From Opitutaceae bacterium BACL24 MAG-120322-bin51 (GTDB taxonomy: Bacteria; Verrucomicrobiota; Verrucomicrobiia; Opitutales; Coraliomargaritaceae), in contig CAJJBN010000019.1 of assembly GCA_905182435.1 (NCBI GenBank), positions 22,665-86,664 on the forward strand: DNA of 64,000 nt, given 5' to 3'. Each line of letters starts with the position of its first letter. The stretch's first letter is position 1. Of this stretch, positions 57,017 through 64,000 are shown in pieces. A model generated the notes under the pieces. It did no database searches. It was not told the origin of the DNA and saw only the letters and a program-made list of their open reading frames with translations. The translations under genes and the position numbers were made by a program.

Positions 57017-57964
57017 TCACTCGCGCAGGATGCCAGCGGCCAGCTCTGCCAGAAAGGATTGATACGCCATCGGCACACCTTGCTCGATCGGAATCTGTGG
57101 TGCCCAGCCGGTTGCTTTGATCTTAGAAATATCAGTCAACTTGCGCGGCGTACCATCTGGCTTCGTGGTATCAAAAGTGAGCTCACCTTCATAGCCGACA
57201 GTATCTTTGACTAGGTGTGCAAGGTCGCCGATCGAAATATCGATGCCGCAACCGAGGTTCACCCACTCGGGTGGATTCTCGAGTTCAAGTAAATGTAGAA
57301 TGCCTGCCGCAGCGTCGTCGGCATGCAAAAACTCACGCAGTGGTGTACCAGTGCCCCAAATCGCGACCTCAGGAGTGTTGTTTGCCTTGGCTTCGTGGAA
57401 GCGTCGGATCAGCGCAGGGAGCACATGCGAATTTTGTGGATGATAGTTATCGCCTTGTCCGTAGAGATTGGTCGGCATCGCGGAGTGGTAGCAGACGCCA
57501 TATTGGCGACGGTAGAACTCGCATAGCTTAAGACCCGCAATCTTGGCGATCGCATAGGCCTCGTTGGTCGCTTCGAGTGGGCCGGTGAGCAAGGATTCTT
57601 CTTTAATCGGCTGCTCGGCGAATTTCGGATAGATACAGGTGCTGCCGAGAAAGAGCAGACGTTGCACACCTTGATTATAGGCCTCACCAATCGTGTTTTG
57701 CGCGATGGCCAGATTCTCCATCATGAATTCAGCAGGATAGGTGTTATTGGCATGAATACCACCCACACGAGCGGCGGCGATAATCGCAACGTCTGGCTTT
57801 TCGGCGGCGTAAAAATCGCGCACAAGCACCTGGTTCGTCAGGTCGAGTTCGCTACGGGTGCGCACGATAATGTTATCAAATCCCTTAGCGCGCAGCGCGC
57901 GTACAACAGCCGAGCCAACCATACCGCGATGACCCGCGACGTATATTTTTGATGTCTTATTCAT
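57017..57964 (-). CDS. fcl: GDP-L-fucose synthase
   Basis: Epimerase/reductase that makes GDP-L-fucose from GDP-4-keto-6-deoxymannose with NADPH. The 315-residue SDR protein has the nucleotide motif [11 protein letters not shown], the GST of LGSTCIYP and the YAIAK pair with catalytic Tyr and Lys, plus the [18 protein letters not shown] segment of WcaG enzymes. Start at MNKTSK. Downstream of gmd by 112 bases, giving a two-gene pathway for surface glycans. Confidence 0.93.
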   Translation of the reverse strand: MNKTSKIYVAGHRGMVGSAVVRALRAKGFDNIIVRTRSELDLTNQVLVRDFYAAEKPDVAIIAAARVGGIHANNTYPAEFMMENLAIAQNTIGEAYNQGVQRLLFLGSTCIYPKFAEQPIKEESLLTGPLEATNEAYAIAKIAGLKLCEFYRRQYGVCYHSAMPTNLYGQGDNYHPQNSHVLPALIRRFHEAKANNTPEVAIWGTGTPLREFLHADDAAAGILHLLELENPPEWVNLGCGIDISIGDLAHLVKDTVGYEGELTFDTTKPDGTPRKLTDISKIKATGWAPQIPIEQGVPMAYQSFLAELAAGILRE

Positions 57965-58076
57965 ATTTGCTGTTTTCCACTCCCTAGCCTTTTTAATCAT
58001 AATCTTACTCTTAATCCCCACATTAAAACAGGATTAAGACTATAAATAAGATCATGATGAAGGCAAAGAACCAGTG

Positions 58077-59093
58077 TTAACCATTCGTTGCTTGCTTGAA
58101 CGCGAGCTCTTGCTTGGCAAGCACCAGATCAGAATCGACCATGATCTTGACCAGCTCCTTGAATTTGACCTTTGGCTCCCAGCCGAGTTGCTTCTTGGCC
58201 TTAGCTGGATCTCCGATCAGTAGCTCGACTTCGGTCGGACGCTCATAGCGTTTGTCGTAGTCGACATATTTCTCCCAATCTAGATCAAGATTGTTGAATG
58301 TCTCGATCACGAAGTCCTTGACTGAATGGGTTTCGTTGGTGGCCATTACATAATCATCGCCCTCATCTTGCTGCAGCATCAGCCACATCGCTTCGACGTA
58401 TTCCTTGGCATAGCCCCAGTCGCGTTGCGCATCGAGATTACCCAGATAAAGCTTATCCTGCAGACCGAGCTTGATACGCGTCGCCGCACGCGTGATCTTG
58501 CGCGTCACGAAGGTCTCGCCACGACGCGGAGACTCGTGATTAAAGAGAATGCCATTGGTCGCATGCATCCCGTAAGATTCACGATAGTTCACTGTGAGCC
58601 AGTATGCGTAGACCTTAGCGCATCCATAAGGTGAGCGCGGGTAGAAAGGCGTCTTCTCAGTTTGAGGCACTTCTTGAACCAGACCAAACATTTCGGAGGA
58701 GGATGCTTGGTAGAAACGGCATTTACCTTCGAGGCCCACTTCACGAATTGCTTCGAGTAGACGCAGCGTGCCGAGACCTGTAACGTCGCCGGTATATTCC
58801 GGCACATCAAAGGATACACGCACGTGGCTCTGCGCACCCAGATGATAAATTTCGTCAGGCTGCAATTGATAGATCAATTTCATCAACATCACACCATCGG
58901 CCAGATCGCCATAGTGCAGGAACATCTTGGTGCCATTAATGTGGGGATCCGTGTAGAGATGATCAATACGCTGCGTATTGAAAGTCGAGCAACGCCGAAT
59001 GATGCCATGCACCTCGTAGCCTTTTGCCAATAGAAGTTCTGCAAGATAAGATCCATCTTGCCCGGTGATACCTGTGATGAGTGCTTTTTTCAT
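58077..59093 (-). CDS. gmd: GDP-mannose 4,6-dehydratase
   Basis: First step toward GDP-fucose and other 6-deoxy sugars. The 338-residue SDR enzyme has [12 protein letters not shown], the [17 protein letters not shown] contact, SSSEMFG and the SPYGCAK Tyr-Lys pair. Start at MKKALITG. No glycosyltransferase or export gene adjoins, so the fucose acceptor is unknown. It is divergent from the AraC-type regulator. Confidence 0.95.
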   Translation of the reverse strand: MKKALITGITGQDGSYLAELLLAKGYEVHGIIRRCSTFNTQRIDHLYTDPHINGTKMFLHYGDLADGVMLMKLIYQLQPDEIYHLGAQSHVRVSFDVPEYTGDVTGLGTLRLLEAIREVGLEGKCRFYQASSSEMFGLVQEVPQTEKTPFYPRSPYGCAKVYAYWLTVNYRESYGMHATNGILFNHESPRRGETFVTRKITRAATRIKLGLQDKLYLGNLDAQRDWGYAKEYVEAMWLMLQQDEGDDYVMATNETHSVKDFVIETFNNLDLDWEKYVDYDKRYERPTEVELLIGDPAKAKKQLGWEPKVKFKELVKIMVDSDLVLAKQELAFKQATNG

Positions 59094-59133
59094 AATGCCA
59101 ACCAGTATACTGATTTTTCGGAAAAAGTCTTTT

Positions 59134-59168
59134 CGTATTTACGTATTTATGTTTGTATATTTACGAAC
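59134..59168. promoter_or_regulatory. A/T-rich direct and inverted repeats between gmd and the AraC-type regulator
   Basis: GTATTTACG and GTATTTATG are adjacent direct repeats, followed by an imperfect dyad GTTTGTA-TATT-TACGAAC, six bases upstream of the regulator ATG. This is a plausible binding site for the regulator or its promoter. Confidence 0.4.
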
Positions 59169-59173
59169 ATTAG

Positions 59174-60304
59174 ATGAATTCCTCGGAAAAAATGATCGCG
59201 ATCGCCTTCGATCTGAACTTTCGGCATGCCGCCGAAATCTTCAGTGGCGTATCCGACTATGTTGCCGAGGCGCGCTTGGAGTGGCAGCTCATGCCCCTCA
59301 ACTTCGGCTTTGAAGTGCGGCTGATGGAACTCGCGAGGTCTGGACAACTTGCTGGTGCGATCGGAACTTTCGTCAGCGACGGTTGGATTGCTGGGCTGGT
59401 CGAGCAAGGCGTTACGGCGGTCAACATGTTTAACTTCTCCGCGATCAACAGCATTCCCAACGTCGGTCCAGACGACGAAGCCACTGGTCGATCCGCCGCC
59501 GAGCACCTTCTCGCCCAACGAGCCAAGTGCTTTGCGTTTTTCGGCGCGGATGGCGTTCACTACACCCGCCTGCGCGAAGCGGGCTTCAGAGCGGGCCTGT
59601 CCGACACGACTAACATCATTGAGCTACGCCCTGGACCACTGTTAGCCGACCAGATCAAGGCGCTCCCCCGCGACGACGGCCTGCTCGGTGTATTTTGCTC
59701 CAACGATCTCTGTGCGCGGGAGTTCATACTGGAAGCACAACGGCAAGGCCTGCAGTGTGGCCGCGACATACTGGTGGTCGGCGTCGATAACGATCCCTCC
59801 GAATCGATCTTTGCGGGAATCGGCATCAGTAGTTTCAGGCAACCGATCCGCGAAACAGGCTACAAATCGGCCCAAGCCCTGCACGAACTTCTAACCCAAG
59901 GACACCTCTCCTCGGATCTCAATCTACAAACCCCATCCCAGCTGATCCCCCGCGCATCCTCGCTAGCGAAAGGCCGTGCGCGCATCGCGCAACAAGCCGC
60001 CAACCTACTGCATGATAATCTAGCGAACTCCGAATTGGAGATGGAGCAGATCGCGCACAGCGTCGGGGTCTCGCGCCGCGTGCTGGAACTTGCCCTCAAG
60101 GCGCAACTCAACACCAGCCCCTATCAACTACTTTCCAAGGCCCGACTTAAACTCGCACAGCAGCTCCTAAAAACGACCACTCTCCCAATCATGGAGATCG
60201 GCACGCGCTGCGGTTACCCCGAGCCCCACCACTTTTCCGCATGGTTTAAAAAGCAGACCAGCGTTGCCCCAAAAACATACCGAGACGCACAATCAGTATC
60301 GTGA
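59174..60304 (+). CDS. XylR-like AraC-family regulator with sugar-binding-like sensor domain
   Basis: A 376-residue transcription factor. Residues 1-265 resemble a periplasmic-binding/LacI-type effector domain (ALSRNFRHAAEIFSGVSDY-like start, NVGPDDEATGRSAAEHLL, GVFCSNDLCAREF, VVGVDNDPSE). The C-terminus (about 275-370) is an AraC helix-turn-helix pair (LEMEQIAHSVGVSRRVLELA, then PIMEIGTRCGYPEPHHFSAWFKK). This architecture, like E. coli XylR, is abundant in Verrucomicrobiota and controls sugar use. Target genes are unknown; the divergent gmd-fcl pair is the nearest candidate. Confidence 0.88.
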   Translation: MNSSEKMIAIAFDLNFRHAAEIFSGVSDYVAEARLEWQLMPLNFGFEVRLMELARSGQLAGAIGTFVSDGWIAGLVEQGVTAVNMFNFSAINSIPNVGPDDEATGRSAAEHLLAQRAKCFAFFGADGVHYTRLREAGFRAGLSDTTNIIELRPGPLLADQIKALPRDDGLLGVFCSNDLCAREFILEAQRQGLQCGRDILVVGVDNDPSESIFAGIGISSFRQPIRETGYKSAQALHELLTQGHLSSDLNLQTPSQLIPRASSLAKGRARIAQQAANLLHDNLANSELEMEQIAHSVGVSRRVLELALKAQLNTSPYQLLSKARLKLAQQLLKTTTLPIMEIGTRCGYPEPHHFSAWFKKQTSVAPKTYRDAQSVS

Positions 60305-60408
60305 GAGTGAAGGGGCCGACTCTGCTTGTTGAACTCAAATCGATCTCACGGTGAAGTGCATCTCTTTGACACTTCGGTTTGACAAATCCCCCAGCTAGTA
60401 GCTTCTCT

Positions 60409-61482
60409 ATGCGCATGTCCAAACAAGGTGTCATCCTACTCAACCTCGGCTCACCCGATTCCACTCAAGTCAGCGACGTGCGTAAATACCTGCGCGAGTT
60501 CCTCATGGACGGACGTGTGCTCGATGCTCCCTTTGCCATTCGCTGGTTTCTGGTTAACTGCCTGATCCTGCCCAATCGCCCGAAACAATCAGCCGAAGCC
60601 TACTCCAAGATCTGGCTCGAAGACGGCTCACCGCTGATCCTGACTTCTAAGGCACAGCAGAAAGCTTTATCAGCACAAGTTGATGTGCCGGTCGCACTGG
60701 GCATGCGTTATGGCTCACCTTCCACCGAGAGCGCACTGCAAGAGTTGCTCGATCAAGGCGTCGACGATGTGCTGATCGTGCCGATGTATCCGCACTACGC
60801 GATGTCCAGCTATGAGACCGCCGTGGTGCATATGATGGAGTCCGTGCGCAAGCTCAAGCCAGACCTCAAGACCACGCTGCTACCGCCATTCTACCAAGAC
60901 CCAGACTACATCGCGGCGCTCGTCGAACGTGCTCGTCCAGCACTGGAAGACGGCAACTTCGACAAACTGGTATTCTCCTTCCACGGTATCCCGCAGCGAC
61001 ATCTAGTGAAAGGTGACCCATCGCACAATCACTGCATGACCACCCCAGATTGCTGCAACACATGCCACCCCGCACATGCCACTTGCTACCGCCACCAGTG
61101 CGCGATGACAGTCGAGAAATTCGTCGCGGCGATGGGCATCCCCAAAGAGAAATACATGATCACCTTCCAATCACGTCTCGGCCGGGAACCTTGGCTGAAC
61201 CCATACACCGATCAGACGCTGGAGCAACTCGCCGAAGACGGCAATAAGCGCGTCAAAGTCATCTGTGCGGCCTTCACCGCAGACTGCCTCGAAACATTGG
61301 AAGAAATCGCCCAAGAAGGCCGGGAGATCTTTATCGAAGCTGGCGGCGAAGACCTGGAACAAATCCCTTGCCTCAACGAGCACCCTAAATTCATCGAGTT
61401 CTTGAGCAATAAAGTGCAGGCTTGGCAGGATGGTGCCTACGAGACCGCCCACGCCACACCGCCTGCGCAAGTCGTACGCTAA
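60409..61482 (+). CDS. hemH: Ferrochelatase with an internal Cys-rich insertion
   Basis: Inserts Fe2+ into protoporphyrin IX or coproporphyrin III. The 357-residue protein has [17 protein letters not shown], the catalytic H192 in [10 protein letters not shown] and the [19 protein letters not shown] motif. Between H192 and that motif it carries six Cys (C209, C215, C216, C219, C226, C231) in a segment where the E. coli enzyme has one; some bacterial ferrochelatases hold a [2Fe-2S] cluster in an internal segment here. I start at 60409; 60379 and 60415 are alternatives. First gene of a haem operon. Confidence 0.93.
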   Translation: MRMSKQGVILLNLGSPDSTQVSDVRKYLREFLMDGRVLDAPFAIRWFLVNCLILPNRPKQSAEAYSKIWLEDGSPLILTSKAQQKALSAQVDVPVALGMRYGSPSTESALQELLDQGVDDVLIVPMYPHYAMSSYETAVVHMMESVRKLKPDLKTTLLPPFYQDPDYIAALVERARPALEDGNFDKLVFSFHGIPQRHLVKGDPSHNHCMTTPDCCNTCHPAHATCYRHQCAMTVEKFVAAMGIPKEKYMITFQSRLGREPWLNPYTDQTLEQLAEDGNKRVKVICAAFTADCLETLEEIAQEGREIFIEAGGEDLEQIPCLNEHPKFIEFLSNKVQAWQDGAYETAHATPPAQVVR

Positions 61483-61512
61483 GCACACTTCGCACGATCC
61501 AGCCCCACTGTA

Positions 61513-62373
61513 ATGCTTGAAGACATCGTCATTTCTGCGCGTGATGCGCTTGCGATCGGCGCCTCGATTTATTTGAGCGCCTTTCTGTTCGGCATTATCG
61601 CCCTACTGATCCGCAAGCCCTACCCACGCACCGCGATGTTTGCCCTGCTCACTGGCGGCTTCCTCTTTCAAACGCTGGGGCTCAATCTACGCGGCGCAGA
61701 AATCAAAGGCTGCCCACTCGGCAATATCTTTGAAATTTCGCAATTCATTGCATGGTCGCTGGTGCTGCTTTATTTTCTCATCGGCCCCGCTTTCAAGCTA
61801 CGCCTGCTCGGATTCTTCACCGCAGGCCTCGCCGGGCTCCTCGCGGGCACGGCACTACTGATTCCAAATTGGGACCAATCCTACCCCCCTGGCATTTTCG
61901 GTGGCAATCCATGGATTGAGTTACACGCGGCACTGGCGATTTTCAGTTATGCGATGTTCGCAATTGTCGCACTGGTATCCGCGATGTTCCTAATCCAACA
62001 ACATGGGTTGAAGAACAAACAGTTCAAAGGCCTTTACCAACATTTGCCCTCGGTTCAGCAGCTCGACTTAATGGCAAAACGACTTCTCATTACTGGAGTT
62101 GTGGTGCTCAGCGCGGCTCTCATCTTCGGCGCAGTTTTTTGGATCAACCACCCCGAGCGCGTGCCCGTCTTTAAATTGACTGCCACATGCCTCGTCTGGG
62201 CAGGCTACCTCACTGTCGTGGTTTTACGGATACAAAAACGACTCGTCACCCGGCGCCATGCGATCGCCTCCATTGCGCTCTTCATCTTCGCACTCGCTTC
62301 TCTCTGGCCGGTGCAATCGGCACGCGACACGACCGAAACCGAAGCCCCGGCAGCTCAGCAGACATCTGAATGA
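61513..62373 (+). CDS. CcsA/HemX-like cytochrome c assembly-type membrane protein
   Basis: A 286-residue protein with about eight hydrophobic helices. The family core is [23 protein letters not shown] and, later, [23 protein letters not shown] with the conserved His. Relatives include CcsA (haem handling in cytochrome c maturation) and HemX/YpjD, which is often placed beside hemA. The tryptophan-rich WWD motif of full CcsA is missing. Its stop overlaps the hemA start by four bases, so a role in haem or in GluTR stability is likely. Confidence 0.85.
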   Translation: MLEDIVISARDALAIGASIYLSAFLFGIIALLIRKPYPRTAMFALLTGGFLFQTLGLNLRGAEIKGCPLGNIFEISQFIAWSLVLLYFLIGPAFKLRLLGFFTAGLAGLLAGTALLIPNWDQSYPPGIFGGNPWIELHAALAIFSYAMFAIVALVSAMFLIQQHGLKNKQFKGLYQHLPSVQQLDLMAKRLLITGVVVLSAALIFGAVFWINHPERVPVFKLTATCLVWAGYLTVVVLRIQKRLVTRRHAIASIALFIFALASLWPVQSARDTTETEAPAAQQTSE

Positions 62374-63419
62374 GCGAAGCATTGCAGTCACTGTTTGTGC
62401 TTGGCAGCACACACCATCAAGCTCCGCTTGAAGTGCGCGAGCGCATGGCACTCACACCAGAAAACGCCGCTGCTCTGCAACAAGAGCTACACGCTCTCGA
62501 CGACATTTACGAGTGTCTCGTCGTCAATACTTGCAACCGTGTTGAAGTGTATGGCCTCGCCAGTGCCCCTAGCGTCGAGGCCACAGTCCGAGACTACCTT
62601 TGCGCTCGCAACGGCGTAAGCCGCGAACTGCTAGATGCGCACTCCTCTTGGCATACCAACCTCGACGCGCTACAGCACGCCTTCGAAGTATCCAGCGGCC
62701 TCGACTCTCAAATCGTTGGTGAGACAGATATCCTCGGCCAGATGAAGAACGCTTATGCCCATGCACGTGCAGCAAAATGCACCGGCGTCGTCCTTAACCG
62801 ACTCTTCGAGAAGAGCTTCCAAGCAGCCAAGTCAGCCCGCACTAAGACTGGCATCACCCGCGGACAAGTCAGTATTGGCAATGTTGCGGTCGATCTAGCT
62901 AACCGTATTTTTGGGCACCTGCGCGACAGCCGCGTACTGCTGCTCGGCAGTGGCGACGTCGCGGAAAAGACCGCGCAATCACTCAAAAGCCGTGGCGTAG
63001 CGGACATTACCGTCGCCAGTCGCACTTATGAAAATTCCCATACCCTCGCCCACAGCCTTGGCGGCGCAGCCATTGAGCTAAGCGATTTCGCCGCTCAGCT
63101 CAAACGCTTCGACATCGTCATCAGCTCAACCGCCGCCGCTGGATTGATTCTGGACCGTGACACGCTTGCGGCCGCACTGAAGCAACGCCCCGATCGCCCC
63201 TTCTTCCTAATCGACGTGGCACTCCCTCGCGATATCGATCCGACAGTGAGCAAGCTAGAGAACGTCTATCTCTACAACCTCGACGACCTTTCCAACATCG
63301 CCAACGAAAACCTCGAGCTACGTAAAGCCGAGATCGACCGCGCCCGCATCATCCTCAAAGGCTATGCTTGGAACCTGTGGCTACAGCTTAGACGCCGGAC
63401 TTTGATGGCGACGAAGTAA
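62370..63419 (+). CDS. hemA: Glutamyl-tRNA reductase
   Basis: First committed step of tetrapyrrole synthesis by the C5 pathway. The 349-residue protein has [16 protein letters not shown], the catalytic Cys55 in NTCNRVEVY, the [16 protein letters not shown] loop and the NADPH fold ([17 protein letters not shown]). The C-terminal dimerisation spine is cut short: the protein ends after [18 protein letters not shown], some 70 residues before the end of typical enzymes. The stop is clean and the frame intact, so it may be a natural short form. Confidence 0.92.
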   Translation: MSEALQSLFVLGSTHHQAPLEVRERMALTPENAAALQQELHALDDIYECLVVNTCNRVEVYGLASAPSVEATVRDYLCARNGVSRELLDAHSSWHTNLDALQHAFEVSSGLDSQIVGETDILGQMKNAYAHARAAKCTGVVLNRLFEKSFQAAKSARTKTGITRGQVSIGNVAVDLANRIFGHLRDSRVLLLGSGDVAEKTAQSLKSRGVADITVASRTYENSHTLAHSLGGAAIELSDFAAQLKRFDIVISSTAAAGLILDRDTLAAALKQRPDRPFFLIDVALPRDIDPTVSKLENVYLYNLDDLSNIANENLELRKAEIDRARIILKGYAWNLWLQLRRRTLMATK

Positions 63420-63548
63420 GAGACTTGAGGTGGGAGGCCTGAGACTTGAAACTTGAGGGTTGAGGCTATAAATTCAGAGGACTGACCATTTGCTTCTTCG
63501 TCCGGCTCTGCACCGTGTGGGTGTAAAAAATTCCTCTACCAATATACG

Positions 63549-63752
63549 ATGCTCACTATTGATCTCAGCCTGTTGAACATCGAACAGTTCATCGATGCAA
63601 TGAAGCCCAAATTGATCAATCAATATCAGACAAAGGACGACATGAAGTCCTTCAGAGATATGGCAGTTGAACTAACCTACGCATACCAATCCGAAGAAGG
63701 GATAGAGCTCGTCAACATCACCATCTCCCCCGACGACTTTACAGCAAACTGA
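63549..63752 (+). CDS. Small hypothetical protein (67 residues)
   Basis: A 67-residue acidic protein (MLTIDLSLLNIEQFIDAM at the start, ELTYAYQSEEGIELVNITIS at the end) without membrane segment or known motif. Codon use is less G/C-rich than hemA. The preceding gap (63420-63548) contains imperfect repeats of GAGACTTGA and no gene. I cannot assign a function. Confidence 0.45.
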   Translation: MLTIDLSLLNIEQFIDAMKPKLINQYQTKDDMKSFRDMAVELTYAYQSEEGIELVNITISPDDFTAN

Positions 63753-63823
63753 AATCTAACAAGTCACTAGACTCAATGTCGCTAACGCGCCATCGAGTCA
63801 GCTCGACGTTCACAGGTAATAAA

Positions 63824-63857
63824 TTGACATCTTAACGTTTTGACGTTTTAGTGTTAA
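63824..63857 (+). promoter_or_regulatory. Promoter-like region with direct repeats before a partial antitoxin gene
   Basis: TTGACA (63824-63829) could be a -35 box. It is followed by a doubled ACGTTTT motif (AACGTTTTGACGTTTTAG) directly upstream of the ATG at 63860. Ribbon-helix-helix antitoxins typically bind such tandem repeats to control themselves. Confidence 0.4.
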
Positions 63858-63859
63858 TT

Positions 63860-64000
63860 ATGAAACGAGCCACAGTATATTTCGAAGAAAGCCTGCATAA
63901 GGCCCTGAAAATGAAATCCGCAGAGATTTCGACTCCAGTTTCTGATCTGGTGAATGATGCAGTGCGATCTGCACTACTTGAAGACGCTGAAGACCTTGAA
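63860..64000 (+). CDS. Probable ribbon-helix-helix (CopG-type) antitoxin, 5' part only
   Basis: The frame from ATG 63860 to the window edge gives 47 residues. RATVYFEESLHKALKMKS has the beta-strand followed by a helix of the ribbon-helix-helix fold, and TPVSDLVNDAVRSALLEDAE fits the second helix and the usual end of these small antitoxins. A toxin gene would be expected just beyond 64000. Confidence 0.6.
   Translation, partial: MKRATVYFEESLHKALKMKSAEISTPVSDLVNDAVRSALLEDAEDLE

Overview
The window reads as a chromosomal segment of a Verrucomicrobiota bacterium, most likely an Opitutae/Puniceicoccales-type lineage. This is an inference from gene content: a stand-alone SWIB-domain protein, an AraC/XylR-type regulator fused to a sugar-binding-like sensor domain, a metal permease fused to a DtxR-type domain, small lipoproteins and coiled-coil membrane proteins, and moderately GC-rich housekeeping genes. 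No rRNA, recognisable tRNA, CRISPR array, prophage or insertion-sequence transposase was found. Most of the window is core metabolism and RNA/protein maintenance, but the spaces between genes are crowded with palindromic repeats and gene remnants.

Layout. 1-4980: the 3' end of an unknown gene, a deletion-fused remnant of AmmeMemoRadiSam-type genes, then an overlapping phospholipid operon (metallophosphoesterase, VTT membrane protein, CdsA-like cytidylyltransferase, CDP-alcohol phosphatidyltransferase) and a frameshifted SMP-30 gene. 4981-6598: a YafQ-type toxin-antitoxin pair between two 238-bp direct repeats. 6599-14906: thrS, yhbY-like, a YhaM-like HD nuclease, mutM, lysS, a wrecked Xre-RES toxin-antitoxin locus and a DUF456 protein. 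14952-23203: a metal-homeostasis block on the minus strand with a P1B-4 type efflux ATPase and a four-gene Mn/Zn-type ABC importer, one permease carrying a DtxR-like tail; a seven-unit 135-bp tandem repeat separates efflux from uptake, and perfect palindromes abut the start codons of the ATPase and of the binding protein. 23316-37317: RNase H-like, tilS-ftsH, scpB-pheA, ilvD, pgi, a coiled-coil/lipoprotein pair, rsmI, cysK and infA. 38084-38895 is a heavily broken LolA-like lipoprotein gene. 39093-50017: tadA, sodA, rlmF, two PilT-family ATPases, tcdA, a Nif3-like gene, aroQ, SWIB and a SNF2 helicase. 50346-64000: queA, an ECF sigma/anti-sigma/YceI operon, a PpiC-type chaperone, miaA, GDP-fucose synthesis (gmd, fcl) beside a divergent AraC-type regulator, a haem operon (hemH, hemX/ccsA-like, hemA) and the start of a probable ribbon-helix-helix antitoxin.

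The most unusual signal is non-coding. At least ten intergenic loci carry hairpins with one plan: a GGAG-like head, a 7-nt stem, a conserved CTCCGT/C-type hexaloop and the complementary stem, usually as inverted pairs. The stem sequence differs between copies but pairing is kept by compensatory changes, as expected of REP/BIME elements moved by RAYT-type transposases. A second class begins with GTAG, and in two cases the TAG of that head is the stop codon of the upstream reading frame.

Several conserved genes (SMP-30, nif3-like, queA, yceI, ppiC, yggU) carry single-base frameshifts. Either this lineage is losing genes or the assembly has indel errors; reads are needed to decide.
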